Shown: piece after piece, positions 42,347 to 52,269 of the stretch
Layout of the letters: each line of letters opens with the position of its first letter
Numbering within the stretch: position 1 is the first letter of the stretch
Assembly (NCBI RefSeq): GCF_030400225.1
Contig: NZ_VJYB01000002.1
Coordinates: forward strand, 314,207 to 378,206
From: Lactobacillus sp. UCMA15818
GTDB lineage: Bacteria; Bacillota; Bacilli; Lactobacillales; Lactobacillaceae
Length of the DNA: 64,000 nucleotides
Reading direction: 5' to 3'
Notes under the pieces: generated by a model
The model's input: only the letters and a program-made list of their open reading frames with translations
Database searches by the model: none
What the model was told of the DNA's origin: nothing
Program-made: the position numbers and the translations under genes

Positions 42347-43504
42347 GTGATAATTTATATGCTCAGTGTATTGTTTGTTATGGTATTGATTCCTACATCG
42401 ATTGTTGGCTTTATATATGAGTTGTGCGTGTTAAGTGAAAGCGAAGAGATGCAGAAAGTACATTCACTTTTCAAATATGCTGCATTGCTTTTTTTGTTCG
42501 TTGTACAGGAATATTTTATTGCATATATAACATACAATACCGTTGGCTTTATCTGTTTTCAGTATACAATCAGCATTGCTACCTTTATGATTTCTCGTAA
42601 ATTTGCATTGATCACAGGTTTGTTCACGCCGATTGTGATCAACTTATTTTTGTACAATATTGGTGAATTTACGCCTTTATTTTGTGTACTGAGCTGTGTG
42701 GCTGTGTTGTTTGTCTTTCAGGCAATGAATGCTTTCTTAGATAAGTCGTTCACTGTTCAGCTTTACCGGTACAGCGGGACCTTGATTTTAATTAGTTTAT
42801 TGACGATGAACCCTGCTACGGGGACTTTTACTATTCATTTTTACACTGTGGCGAAGTTTTTGAAGGTGTTTTTAGGATGTCTGCTTATTATTTGGTTTTC
42901 ATATATTTTCTTTAGAGAAATCGAGCAGAAGAAAAATCGGATAAGTGAGCTGGAGTACATGAAAGCTCACGATAAATTGACAGGTCTTTATAATTATCGG
43001 GAATTCAGAAATAATTTGAATACTATAGATGAATCTTCTGATAAGAATTATCTTGCTGCAATGCTGGATCTTGATAATTTTAAGAAGTTCAATGATGAAT
43101 TCGGACATGACGAGGGAAATAGGTTTCTTGAGAGTTTTGCGAAAAAGCTGGTGAATTATATGCGAAGAAATAATGATACTAATGTAACTGTTTATCGCTT
43201 CGGCGGTGAAGAATTTTGTATTCTGATTAAGAACACACCTGTTGAAATGGCTCATATAAAGTTAAACGACTTCATTATTTTCTTACAGGCAGATAAGTAT
43301 AAAACCAATTCAGGAAAAGAAATGCGTGTTTCTTGTTCTGCGGGTATTTCAGATGCACGTAAATTTGACTCAATCTATGCCGCTGTGAGAGCTGCTGATG
43401 ATGCACTTTACCAAGCTAAGAGAGAAGGAAAAGGACGTGTTGTTACTAATAATATAGGGGACAGCCTTAGTTTACGAAGCATGGTTTCTGATTCTGCGCA
43501 ATAG
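42347..43504 (+). CDS. Membrane diguanylate cyclase 2 (GGDEF)
   Basis: 385 residues. Six TM helices (about 1-190), linker ELEYMKAHDKLTGLYNYREF, GGDEF domain with MLDLDNFKKFNDEFGHDEGN and active RFGGEEFCILI. A paralogue of the cyclase at 38713-39843 with the same architecture. Start GTG 42347 or, with slightly long spacing, ATG 42359. No RxxD inhibitory site seen. Probably senses a different membrane signal. Confidence 0.9.
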   Translation: MIIYMLSVLFVMVLIPTSIVGFIYELCVLSESEEMQKVHSLFKYAALLFLFVVQEYFIAYITYNTVGFICFQYTISIATFMISRKFALITGLFTPIVINLFLYNIGEFTPLFCVLSCVAVLFVFQAMNAFLDKSFTVQLYRYSGTLILISLLTMNPATGTFTIHFYTVAKFLKVFLGCLLIIWFSYIFFREIEQKKNRISELEYMKAHDKLTGLYNYREFRNNLNTIDESSDKNYLAAMLDLDNFKKFNDEFGHDEGNRFLESFAKKLVNYMRRNNDTNVTVYRFGGEEFCILIKNTPVEMAHIKLNDFIIFLQADKYKTNSGKEMRVSCSAGISDARKFDSIYAAVRAADDALYQAKREGKGRVVTNNIGDSLSLRSMVSDSAQ

Positions 43505-43575
43505 TACATCTTCTGAGATTCAGGCCATAAGTGGTAAAGATTCATAATTGTAAGAGAGAAAGGTGTAAAGTAATT

Positions 43576-44349
43576 ATGTTTTGGATTATTATATTTCTAG
43601 TAATTGCCGGTTTTCTTGCCGGTTTACTGCAGTCTGTGGCAGGATTAGCATCATTAGTATCTTATCCAGCGCTGTTAATAGTAGGCGTTCCTCCGGTAAT
43701 TGCCAATGTTACTAATACAACCGCATTGATTTTTTCGGGAATTGGTTCACTAATCTCTTCATCCAAGGAATTGAAGGGACACTGGAAGAAATTATCATTC
43801 TTTATTGTTTTGTCGCTGATTGGAAGTGTGGGTGGAAGCTACTTACTGTTGCATTTGCCATCTGCATCGTTTGAGAAAGTTGTGCCATTTTTTATTTTTG
43901 GTGCGGGAGTTCTTTTGTTGCTGTCTAGTCGTAAGAAGAAAGCGATTGATGGTAGTAGTCTGGCTGGAAGTAAGAACTTACAAGGTACATGGAAGCTGAT
44001 TATTAGTGCAATTTGTATAGTTCTAGTTGGGGGATACACTGGTTATTTTGGAGCAGCCGGCGGTGTGTTATTCCTTGCAATTCTCTCGGCAATTACAGAT
44101 GAAGAATTTCATATTGTAAATGCAATGAAGAACGTAATAACTTTTGTCGGGAATTTAACTGCAACATGCATCTTTATCTTTAAGTCACATATTGCATGGC
44201 ACTATGTGATTCCAATGGGTATAGGATTGCTTGCTGGTGGTTATGTAGGACCGATTATTGTGAGGCATGTCAATATTCATTTGTTGCGGATTCTAATTGC
44301 TTTTGCCGCCTTTGGACTTGCTGCTTATTTGTTGCTTGCTGCGTATTAG
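43576..44349 (+). CDS. TauE/SafE-family sulfite/anion exporter
   Basis: 257 residues, about 8 TM helices. AGFLAGLLQSVAGLASLVSY and the repeated half VGGYTGYFGAAGGVLFLA are the two TauE/SafE motifs; KNVITFVGNLTA and GGYVGPIIVRH follow. Start ATG 43576 with GAAAGGTG upstream; the 15 codons before it lack a ribosome site. Substrate unknown (sulfite, sulfonates or other small anions in relatives). Confidence 0.88.
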   Translation: MFWIIIFLVIAGFLAGLLQSVAGLASLVSYPALLIVGVPPVIANVTNTTALIFSGIGSLISSSKELKGHWKKLSFFIVLSLIGSVGGSYLLLHLPSASFEKVVPFFIFGAGVLLLLSSRKKKAIDGSSLAGSKNLQGTWKLIISAICIVLVGGYTGYFGAAGGVLFLAILSAITDEEFHIVNAMKNVITFVGNLTATCIFIFKSHIAWHYVIPMGIGLLAGGYVGPIIVRHVNIHLLRILIAFAAFGLAAYLLLAAY

Positions 44350-44400
44350 GTTAAGTGAGAGTGCCAACAGGTGAATTGGAGCATTAATTATGAGTAACAC

Positions 44401-44584
44401 ATGATTGAAAAAAGAAGGTATTCAATTATTATTGAGAAATATCGTTCACTAGGTCTGAAAGAGGTATGACCCGTATTTGATTTCAGATATCAACGGAAAT
44501 GTTTCATCAATTGAATTTCAAAGTGCAAAAATTATTAATGAATTGAACAAAATAGAATGGTCTGAATTTAGTGTAGCATTCTAA
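44401..44584 (+). pseudogene. Frameshifted small hypothetical gene
   Basis: ATG 44401 reads MIEKRRYSIIIEKYRSLGLK and stops; in another frame YLISDINGNVSSIEFQSAKI continues to ...WSEFSVAF and stop 44582. The two pieces together would make a protein of about 64 residues. Unknown family. The rest of 44350-44680 holds only the terminator below. Confidence 0.35.
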
Positions 44585-44598
44585 ATTTAATTAAAACA

Positions 44599-44645
44599 AA
44601 ACATCACAGTAAGAAGACTTTTCATTTTCTTACTGTGATGTTTTA
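44599..44645. terminator. Bidirectional terminator
   Basis: AAAACATCACAGTAAGAA / TTCTTACTGTGATGTTTT perfect stem with A and T runs on both sides; it ends the minus-strand DUF2922 gene and any plus-strand transcript. Confidence 0.9.
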
Positions 44646-44680
44646 TTTTGTAATATTCCTATATGTCAGGTTTTACCTAA

Positions 44681-44902
44681 TTATTCGAAAATCGGTGTAT
44701 TCGTTGTTTCTACATATTTTGCAGAGATTGGTGTCGTATAGAGTTGTTCACCAGTCTTATTGATAAAAATCCCAAGTTCAGCTAAATCTGTCATTGCTTT
44801 TTGAATGACTTCTTTGTTCAGATCGCTATTTGCATAACTAAGACGGAAGTGATTCTTTGTTTTACCAGATTGACTGCCAAAAACCATGTCTAATTGTTTC
44901 AT
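44681..44902 (-). CDS. DUF2922-type small protein
   Basis: 73 residues. KQLDMVFGSQSGKTKNHFRL and the later VIQKAMTDLAELGIF match the DUF2922 family of small Firmicute proteins of unknown function, usually encoded beside a DUF1659 protein, as here. AGGAGGAATTC precedes the ATG at 44902. Confidence 0.82.
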   Translation of the reverse strand: MKQLDMVFGSQSGKTKNHFRLSYANSDLNKEVIQKAMTDLAELGIFINKTGEQLYTTPISAKYVETTNTPIFE

Positions 44903-44939
44903 TTGAATTCCTCCTAATTTTTATTTAGTACCTTTGAAG

Positions 44940-45140
44940 TTATTTTGCAACTTTTTCAATGGTGGTAAGCTTTGTTTCTGAGATCTCATCAGCCAGCAAA
45001 GTATTTAAGATTGCGGTGAAAGCAATAATGTTCGCTTCTGTTAAACCGTCTTTAAGATTATTAAAAGAATGCTTAATTTCTGAGCCATCTGCACTGACAC
45101 CTGTTGTTGCGATACTTGATTTAACCCATGCTTTACTCAT
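44940..45140 (-). CDS. DUF1659-type small protein
   Basis: 66 residues: MSKAWVKSSIATTGVSADGS, SFNNLKDGLTEANIIAF and ISETKLTTIEKV are typical of DUF1659. ATG at 45140, 8 nt from GGAGG; a GTG at 45149 is less likely. Forms an operon with the DUF2922 gene 37 nt downstream. Role unknown. Confidence 0.82.
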   Translation of the reverse strand: MSKAWVKSSIATTGVSADGSEIKHSFNNLKDGLTEANIIAFTAILNTLLADEISETKLTTIEKVAK

Positions 45141-45235
45141 GTAAAACACCTCCAGTTTTATTTTGTAAGTGCTGCAGCTGCTTACACTTATACAAACGAA
45201 AGCAAAACTAAAAATGTTAACCTGATTTTATTTTT

Positions 45236-45372
45236 TTGAGAATCCGAACTTAGAGTGTGTTTTGCTATGAATAATCCACAGTTACCTAGAGAATTCTGAC
45301 CCATGGAGTATGTTTATTCGGAATTAATAATGAGACTGAATTTAAAATCCGATTTATGACTCAGTTCGTTAG
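45236..45372. repeat. Dispersed intergenic repeat, copy 1
   Basis: TTTGCTATGAATAATCCACA..., GAATTCTGACCCATGGAGTA..., and GAGACTGAATTTAAAATCCG match in order the copy at 47205-47350 and in part the hairpin at 62133-62178. Its left arm is degenerate. The rest of 45150-45631 shows no gene. Confidence 0.6.
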
Positions 45373-45631
45373 AAGAGCATTCTAGATTGTTGAAAAAATA
45401 GAGATTAAAGTAGTTTAAAAAAATAAAATTAGTTTTCTTGAAACTAAACAATATTGCGCTTACATTAAGAAAATACATAAAAATAGTACAGTTAACTTTT
45501 GAAAGCAAGAAAAAAAGTTCAAATCAGCAGAATCATGTTACAAAAGCGGACATGAAATATAGCGATAAAATTGACATTCTAAGAATATGATTATAAAATC
45601 ATTAATACATCAAATGAAAGGTGATGTTTGT

Positions 45632-47041
45632 ATGAGTAGTGTTTTTAGAAAGAAAAGTGTAGCAGAGCTTACAAGTGGGGTAACTCCTCTTAGACGTACA
45701 CTGCGCACTGTGGATCTGACATTTCTAGGAATTGGCGCTATTATTGGTACAGGGATTTTTGTTTTAACAGGTAAGGGTGCTTTAACAGCTGGTCCTGCAT
45801 TGTCTTTATCATTTTTAATTGCCGCTATCTGTTGTGGATTTGCTGGTCTGTGCTATGCAGAATTTGCATCAATTGCTCCCGTTGCTGGTTCGGCTTATAC
45901 ATATTCCTATGTAGCATTTGGTGAAATTGTTGCTTTTATCATTGGTTGGGATTTGATTTTGGAATATGCATTAGGTGCCGCGACGGTTTCAGTTGGGTGG
46001 TCTGGGTATTTTGTTAACCTCTTGGACAATATGGGGATTCACATACCGACCGTTCTTACTGCAGCCGCTGGGACAACACCTGGTGTCAATACATTATTCA
46101 ATTTGCCAGCATTCCTAATCGTTATCTTAATTACTTGGATTATCTCGATTGGGATTAATTCAACCAAGCGTGTTAATGATACAATGGTTATTCTGAAGCT
46201 TGCTGTTATTGTATTGTTTATTGTATGTACCGTTTGGTATATCAAGCCACATAATTGGGTACCATTCTCACCTTATGGCTGGTTCTCAACACATGCTGGC
46301 GCGAAAGCCGGGATTATTCCGGCAGCATCAATTGTGTTCTTCGCCTTTATTGGTTTTGATTCTGTTGCTTCAAGTGCTGAAGAAACAATCAATCCAAGCA
46401 AGACGTTGCCACGTGGTATTTTGATTTCACTTTTGATTTCTACGGTACTCTATATTATCATGACGTTAATCATGACAGGTGTTGTTAAATACACTGTATT
46501 CAGTAAATATCTGAATGCTCCCATCTTGGCGGTACTTGCTTCAACGGGTCAGACATGGTTATCAATTATTGTAAGTATCGGTGCAATTCTAGGTATGACA
46601 ACTGTTATTTTAGTTCAACTTTATGGTCAATCAAGAATTACTTATTCAATGTCGCGTGATGGATTATTTCCTAAGTTTTTCGGTGAAGTTAATGAGAAGT
46701 ATAAGACACCATTCAAGGGAACTTGGTTCTTCGGCATTATTACAGCCATTGCAGGTGGATTAATCAACCTGAATATTTTATCAGAACTTGTAAATATTGG
46801 TACCTTGACAGCCTTTATTTTAGTTTCTGCAGGTGTTCTCTGGATGCGTAAGTCACAACCAGATCTTCATCGTGGGTTCCGTGCACCAGGTGTTCCTGTA
46901 ACTCCAATTATTGCTATTATTTTCTGTTTAGTTTTGGTTGCCGGACTAAACTGGGAAACTTGGTTAAGGTTCCTTGTCTGGTTTGCAATTGGGATGGTTC
47001 TTTACTTCACATACGGTCGCAAACATTCATTAATGAATTAA
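45632..47041 (+). CDS. APC-family amino acid permease
   Basis: 469 residues, 12 TM helices. [20 protein letters not shown] is the APC helix-1 signature, [20 protein letters not shown] and [20 protein letters not shown] mark the YfnA/CAT (cationic amino acid) subgroup. Start ATG 45632 with AAAGGTGAT upstream; the 15 codons before it form a frame without ribosome site. Imports an amino acid by proton symport; substrate not certain. Confidence 0.9.
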   Translation: MSSVFRKKSVAELTSGVTPLRRTLRTVDLTFLGIGAIIGTGIFVLTGKGALTAGPALSLSFLIAAICCGFAGLCYAEFASIAPVAGSAYTYSYVAFGEIVAFIIGWDLILEYALGAATVSVGWSGYFVNLLDNMGIHIPTVLTAAAGTTPGVNTLFNLPAFLIVILITWIISIGINSTKRVNDTMVILKLAVIVLFIVCTVWYIKPHNWVPFSPYGWFSTHAGAKAGIIPAASIVFFAFIGFDSVASSAEETINPSKTLPRGILISLLISTVLYIIMTLIMTGVVKYTVFSKYLNAPILAVLASTGQTWLSIIVSIGAILGMTTVILVQLYGQSRITYSMSRDGLFPKFFGEVNEKYKTPFKGTWFFGIITAIAGGLINLNILSELVNIGTLTAFILVSAGVLWMRKSQPDLHRGFRAPGVPVTPIIAIIFCLVLVAGLNWETWLRFLVWFAIGMVLYFTYGRKHSLMN

Positions 47042-47102
47042 CATAATTAAGATTAGGATAAACAAAAACAACAGCACGTTAACATAAATTTTAATATTTC
47101 AT

Positions 47103-47143
47103 GAGAGGGTTGGACCAAAGGAAACATTTTGGTCTAGCTCTTT
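47103..47143 (+). terminator. Terminator after the APC permease gene
   Basis: GGACCAAA / TTTGGTCT stem within a longer GAG...CTC hairpin, followed by TTTTG. Confidence 0.75.
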
Positions 47144-47204
47144 TGTTTGACTCCATCCAAGGATTTTCCATAAGGGAGTGTGCCATAAGTTGGGAAAATT
47201 TGAG

Positions 47205-47350
47205 TACTAACTCGAAATTACGAACATAGCAGACACTTTGCTATGAGTAATTCGAAGTTAGACGGAGAGTTTTGACTTATGAAACACGTTTATACGGAAT
47301 AAATAGAGAACTGAATCAAAATTTAACTTTTGATCCAGCCCCATTCTTAG
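47205..47350. repeat. Dispersed intergenic repeat, copy 2
   Basis: An imperfect palindrome CTAACTCGAAATTACGAACA.../TGCTATGAGTAATTCGAAGT is followed by GGAGAGTTTTGACTTATGAA and the terminator-like GAATCAAAATTTAACTTTTG. Matches copy 1. The rest of 47042-47474 has no gene beyond the terminator. Confidence 0.7.
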
Positions 47351-47474
47351 ATAATGAGTGCAAATTTCAATCTAAAAAAGAAATAAAAGAATATACAGCA
47401 AGAACTTCTTCTCTAATTAGTAATATTATAATATACTTTGTTGTTAGGAAATTAAGAAGGGGAGCGAGAATCAA

Positions 47475-48836
47475 ATGAACAATAATAAAGAAAAGCTTTT
47501 AAGTGTTTCCATTGAGGAACGCCGGACATCATCTTGGGATATGTTTGCAACATGGGTGGGTGCAAATGCTAATAATGGTACGTGGTATATTGGGGGAGTT
47601 CTTGCAGCGTGCGGCTTTTTTGCTGCAATAAATGTTTTGGTGTTCTCATCGGCTTTATCGTATCTTTTCTTATCATTGATTGGTTTCATAGGTTACAAGA
47701 CGGGTGTTTCAACAATGGGTATCAGTCGGGCCTCGTTTGGAATTCGGGGAAGCTTCTTGCCATCATTGATTAATTTTACACAATTTATTGGATGGACTGC
47801 GGTCAATACTTTTATTGCTGCTACATCGGTTAGTTATCTCTTACATGATCTAATGGGCTTGCCATTATTTGGGCACTCTGGTGGCAATATCGGGATGTTC
47901 CTAGGAATTGCAGTAATGAGCGTTCTACATATTATCAGTATTGCAAGTGGTTCACGCTCTGTTCAATTGATTGAACGGATTGGGATAGTTCTAGTATTTA
48001 TTTTTGTATTTTGGGAATCAATCGTTGTATTTAAGACGGTGTCACTTGATCAGATTGCTGCATGGCATGTGCCAAGTAAGCTCAAGATGAACATTGGTGC
48101 AGCAATCGATACAGTCGCAGCTTTCAACCTTGCTTGGGTAACTGCTGGTGCTGATTTTACTCGTTTTACGAAGAAGAAGAGCGGTTCAACCACAATTCCT
48201 TTTGCAGGTGCATTAATTGGGGTTCTATGGTTTGCATTTATTGGTTTGGTTGCAACAATCAGCATTGCAGTTGCTTCAGGTGCATATGACCCGAATAACT
48301 CTGATCCCAGCACAATAGCAAGTAAATTGGGTCTGGGAATCATTGCGCTGCTTGTTATTATTTTAACCAGTATGACTGCAAATGCTGTTAATTTGATGGC
48401 CGCAGGTTCGGCTCTTTCAAATGTTTTTCCAAAGTTGAGTTTGAAGATTTCCCTCTGGATTGTTGCTTTACTGGCTACGATTGTGACTTTTATCCCAATG
48501 ATTTTGGGTAGTTTCTTAGATGCCTTCACTGTTTTTCTTGATTATATCGGAATGGTGCTTGGTCCGATCATCAGCATTATCATAGTAGATTTTTATATTT
48601 TGAAGAAAAAAGAATATCAAGTAGATGAATTAACAAAGCAAAATGGAAGATACTGGTATCATGGCGGGATTAACTGGCTTGCGGTTATCACATGGATAAT
48701 CGGTGCAGCCTTCTTCTTTGTTTTACAAAAAATTACTTTTTTAAACATCACAGTTGGGGCAACATTTATTGATATGCTGCTTAGTGCGGTATTATATTAT
48801 ATTTTGATGAAATTTATGGAGAAAAGGAGAGATTAG
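47475..48836 (+). CDS. codB: Cytosine permease (NCS1)
   Basis: 453 residues, 12 TM helices. EERRTSSWDMFATWVGANAN is the NCS1 N-terminal motif; ISRASFGIRGSFLPSLINFT and VTAGADFTRFTKKKSGSTTI follow. The downstream cytosine deaminase gene abuts its stop codon, so cytosine is the likely cargo. GGGGAG precedes ATG 47475. Confidence 0.93.
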   Translation: MNNNKEKLLSVSIEERRTSSWDMFATWVGANANNGTWYIGGVLAACGFFAAINVLVFSSALSYLFLSLIGFIGYKTGVSTMGISRASFGIRGSFLPSLINFTQFIGWTAVNTFIAATSVSYLLHDLMGLPLFGHSGGNIGMFLGIAVMSVLHIISIASGSRSVQLIERIGIVLVFIFVFWESIVVFKTVSLDQIAAWHVPSKLKMNIGAAIDTVAAFNLAWVTAGADFTRFTKKKSGSTTIPFAGALIGVLWFAFIGLVATISIAVASGAYDPNNSDPSTIASKLGLGIIALLVIILTSMTANAVNLMAAGSALSNVFPKLSLKISLWIVALLATIVTFIPMILGSFLDAFTVFLDYIGMVLGPIISIIIVDFYILKKKEYQVDELTKQNGRYWYHGGINWLAVITWIIGAAFFFVLQKITFLNITVGATFIDMLLSAVLYYILMKFMEKRRD

Positions 48837-50075
48837 ATGCTAATCAGCAATGTTCATATTGACAATCAGCAGGAATTGAAAAGTATCCGGATTGAAGATG
48901 GTAAATTTGCAGCGATTGCAGCCAAATTACAGCCAAAGGCAGGAGAAGAGGTGCTTGATGGCGGAGGTCATTTATTGTTGCCTCCCTTTATTGATTCGCA
49001 TATCCATCTAGATGCAACTCTGACAGCGGGGCAGCCGGAATGGAATCAGACAGGTACTCTCTTTGATGGAATTAGAATCTGGTCGGAGCGCAAAAAGAGC
49101 TTAACCATTCGAGATGTTAAGGAACGTGCGCGCAAAACAATCTATCAGCAGATTAAATTTGGAATTCAATTTGTTCGCAGCCATGTGGATACGACAGACC
49201 CTAACTTGATTGCCCTACAAGCATTATTGGAGCTTAGAGAAGAGTTAAAAGATGTTGTTAACTTACAATTGGTGGCCTTCCCGCAAGAGGGTATTCTGTC
49301 ATTTCCAAATGGTAAGGAACTATTGGAGCAAGCTCTCAAGGAAGGTGCAGATGTTGTCGGTGGGATTCCGCATTATGAATTCAATCATTTTTATGGTGCC
49401 GATTCACTCAAGTATCTGGTCGGCTTGGCAGAAAAATATGATACATTGGTTGACGTCCATTGTGATGAGATCGATGATCCCGCGACACGGAATCTTGAAG
49501 TTCTTGCAACCTTGGCGTATGAGTCAGGATTGAAGAATCGTGTGACAGCAAGTCATACAACAGCCATGGGTTCATACAACGATGCATATACCTATAAGTT
49601 ATTCAGGTTATTGAAGATGGCAGAAATGAATTTTGTCTCTAATCCACTGGTTAACATGCACTTAGGCGGACGCTTTGATACATATCCTAAGCGGCGTGGA
49701 CTAACACGTGTCAAGGAATTGTCAGAAGCGGGAATCAACGTGTCTTTTGGTGAAGATGATGTGCAGGATCCTTGGAGTCCCTTAGGCAATGGGAACATGT
49801 TGGACCCAGTCCATATGGGTGTCTATGCCGCACAGTTAATGGGGTATGAGCAGTTGCAATCTTCATATAATTATGTGACCTATAATGCAGCTAAGACTCT
49901 GAATATTAGTGAAAAGTATGGAATCAAAGTTGGTTTGCCAGCAAATTGTATTTTGTTAAATGGAGCAGACTTTTACAATGTATTGAACAAACACGCAGAG
50001 GTTCTCTACAATATCAGAGGTGGGAAAGTTTTAGCCAAGACTGTTCCGGCACAAACTGAGCTGTTTCTAAAATAA
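48837..50075 (+). CDS. codA: Cytosine deaminase
   Basis: 412 residues, amidohydrolase superfamily. Metal ligands in DSHIHLDATLT, the VDVHCDEIDD and ASHTTAMGSY motifs, and the catalytic FGEDDVQDPWSPLGNGNM are all present. Converts cytosine to uracil for salvage. ATG 48837 follows codB without a gap, with AAAAGGAGAG inside the codB end. Length matches E. coli CodA (about 427). Confidence 0.95.
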   Translation: MLISNVHIDNQQELKSIRIEDGKFAAIAAKLQPKAGEEVLDGGGHLLLPPFIDSHIHLDATLTAGQPEWNQTGTLFDGIRIWSERKKSLTIRDVKERARKTIYQQIKFGIQFVRSHVDTTDPNLIALQALLELREELKDVVNLQLVAFPQEGILSFPNGKELLEQALKEGADVVGGIPHYEFNHFYGADSLKYLVGLAEKYDTLVDVHCDEIDDPATRNLEVLATLAYESGLKNRVTASHTTAMGSYNDAYTYKLFRLLKMAEMNFVSNPLVNMHLGGRFDTYPKRRGLTRVKELSEAGINVSFGEDDVQDPWSPLGNGNMLDPVHMGVYAAQLMGYEQLQSSYNYVTYNAAKTLNISEKYGIKVGLPANCILLNGADFYNVLNKHAEVLYNIRGGKVLAKTVPAQTELFLK

Positions 50076-50186
50076 TTGAATAATTTAGATTGTTATTTGC
50101 GCAGAAAGCAGCCAGTTAAAGTTGCTAAATTGTAAGTAAAGTTGCAATATAAGGGTATAGTTACTGAAAAGGAAGTGCAGATAATT

Positions 50187-51221
50187 ATGGTTGAAATGAT
50201 GAATGCCGTTGGATACACAGAGCATTTGCCGATATCTGACGAAAAAAGCTTGTTTGATTTCAAGACAATCAAACCAACGCCTAATGGTCGCGACTTGTTA
50301 GTTAAGATAGAGGCAATTGCAGTGAACCCAGTTGATATTAGTATTCGTAAGAATGAAAAGGAACAGCTGGATGAGAGTCATCCGAAAATTCTTGGTTGGG
50401 ATGCGCTTGGTGAAGTTGTTGATTGCGGTGGTGAAGTTCGTTTGTTCGAAAAGGGAGAGCGTGTCTTCTATGCTGGTGCAGTTGATCGTCCAGGGTCTAA
50501 TGCAGAATATCAGCTGATTGATGAACGCCTCGTTGCACTTGCACCAAGGAAGTTGACCCAGCAGCAAAGTGTTGCGATGCCGCTAACCTCATTAACGGCT
50601 TGGGAAGCATTATTTGAGAAGCTTCAGATATCAAGAACTAATAGAATTGAAAATGCAAAGAAAATGATTCTGATCATCAATGGTGCCGGTGGAGTGGGGT
50701 CGATTGCTACCCAACTTGCTGCTTGGGCAGGACTTAAGGTTATTGCAACCGCATCGAGAGAAGAGACAATTCACTGGACATTGGCACATGGTGCAGCTGA
50801 TACGATTAATCACAGAGTTGACATGCCAACTCAGTTAAAAGCAAAGGGAATTGCTGGGGTTGATTATATCTTGCAGCTTAGCGATATCGATGGACATTGG
50901 GCAGAGATGGCAGAAATGATTAAGCCTAATGGACGAATTACTTCAATCACAGGCAACCAAGCACCACTTGATCTGGGGTTATTGAAACCTAAAAGTGTCA
51001 CTTTTTCATGGGAATGGATGTATACCAAGTCTTTCTACCAGCTGCCGGAGATGATCTCGCAGCATGAGATTCTTGAACGGATTTCAACAATGCTGAATGA
51101 TGGTGTCCTCAAATCGACCGTGACGGAAGTGTTGCATACAGTCAATGCCGCAACCTTGCGCAAGGCACATAAGATGATTGAGACTAATCGCACGATTGGC
51201 AAGATTGTTATCTGCAATTAA
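50187..51221 (+). CDS. Zinc-type alcohol dehydrogenase-like / quinone oxidoreductase
   Basis: 344 residues, MDR family. VEMMNAVGYTEHLPISDEKS start, DVSIRK-like segment, GWDALGEV, and nucleotide-binding ILIINGAGGVGSIATQLAAW. No structural zinc cysteines, so it is a zinc-free ZADH/QOR type. Start ATG 50187 with AAGGAAGTG upstream; the longer frame has no ribosome site. NAD(P)H-dependent reduction of quinones or enones is typical; the true substrate is unknown. Confidence 0.87.
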   Translation: MVEMMNAVGYTEHLPISDEKSLFDFKTIKPTPNGRDLLVKIEAIAVNPVDISIRKNEKEQLDESHPKILGWDALGEVVDCGGEVRLFEKGERVFYAGAVDRPGSNAEYQLIDERLVALAPRKLTQQQSVAMPLTSLTAWEALFEKLQISRTNRIENAKKMILIINGAGGVGSIATQLAAWAGLKVIATASREETIHWTLAHGAADTINHRVDMPTQLKAKGIAGVDYILQLSDIDGHWAEMAEMIKPNGRITSITGNQAPLDLGLLKPKSVTFSWEWMYTKSFYQLPEMISQHEILERISTMLNDGVLKSTVTEVLHTVNAATLRKAHKMIETNRTIGKIVICN

Positions 51222-51278
51222 TGGAGCTATATCACATGAAGTCATATTTTCTCTATCATAATTTTGGAGGGATTCTTA

Positions 51279-52214
51279 ATGAAAAAGGCACTTATACTTG
51301 TGAACTTAAAAGATACACAGGTGGAACAACTGAGGACTAAGTATCCAACTGTTGAATTTACAACAGACCCAGGCGATTATCTGGACGCGGAAATTATTCT
51401 GGGATGGAAAGTATCTCAAGCGGATGAATTGCTTAAAAGCAAGAAACTCAAGTGGGTTCAAGCAAAGTCGGCTGGTGTCGATTATTTTCCACTAGAAGAG
51501 TTTGCAAAACGCAAGATTAAGCTGACAACTGCTTCTGGCCTACATTCACGTTATATTGCCGAGACTGTTGCGGCATATTTGCTGATTGAAAATCGTGGAT
51601 TAAGACCTGTTATCAAGAATCCAGGAATGTGGGATGAGCCAGAGGTCTATGAGACTTCTGAACAGACTGTGCTGATTTTTGGAACAGGTAATATTGGCAA
51701 GGAGATCGCACGCTACTGCCATTTCTTTGAGATGAAAACAATTGGTGTCAATCGTCACGGCGCAGATACTCAATTGGCAGCTGATTTCGATGAGATTATC
51801 AGAATGGATGAATTTGAAGCGACTAAGGATAAGTATGATGCTGCATATGTTATCAATATTCTTCCTGGAACCAAATCTACCAATAGATTTTTTAATAAAG
51901 ACAGTTTGAAGAAAATTAATCCAGGATACTCTTTCATTAATGTTGGTCGCGGAACCTCAGTGGTTACCTCTGATTTAGAACACCTATTAGCTGATGACTA
52001 TATTAAGAGTGCATATCTGGATGTCTTTGAAGAAGAACCGCTCAAGCAGGATTCACCACTGTGGCATTCGCCTAAAATTATATCAACACCTCATATTTCA
52101 GGTTTAATGGCACATTTTAAGGAGGAGCTTCTTCCTTTATTTGATGATAATCTTGAGAGGTACTTAGCAGACGAGCAATTACACAATTTAGTTGATCTGG
52201 ATGCAGGTTATTAG
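51279..52214 (+). CDS. D-isomer 2-hydroxyacid dehydrogenase
   Basis: 311 residues. NAD-binding FGTGNIGKEIARY and the catalytic triad Arg in NVGRGTSV, Glu in DVFEEEPL and His in STPHISG. Resembles the phosphoglycerate/hydroxyacid dehydrogenase group in which lactobacilli have several paralogues (2-ketoacid to D-2-hydroxyacid). Start ATG 51279 with GGAGGG upstream. Unclear terminator; a T-box leader follows. Confidence 0.9.
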   Translation: MKKALILVNLKDTQVEQLRTKYPTVEFTTDPGDYLDAEIILGWKVSQADELLKSKKLKWVQAKSAGVDYFPLEEFAKRKIKLTTASGLHSRYIAETVAAYLLIENRGLRPVIKNPGMWDEPEVYETSEQTVLIFGTGNIGKEIARYCHFFEMKTIGVNRHGADTQLAADFDEIIRMDEFEATKDKYDAAYVINILPGTKSTNRFFNKDSLKKINPGYSFINVGRGTSVVTSDLEHLLADDYIKSAYLDVFEEEPLKQDSPLWHSPKIISTPHISGLMAHFKEELLPLFDDNLERYLADEQLHNLVDLDAGY

Positions 52215-52269
52215 AGTAATCATTATTGATTTTACTAATTATTTATTGTAAAATTACATCATTGAATTC

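Noticed and set aside
47272-47478. 68-codon frame before codB
   Set aside because: It lies across the dispersed repeat and overlaps the codB start; no ribosome site.
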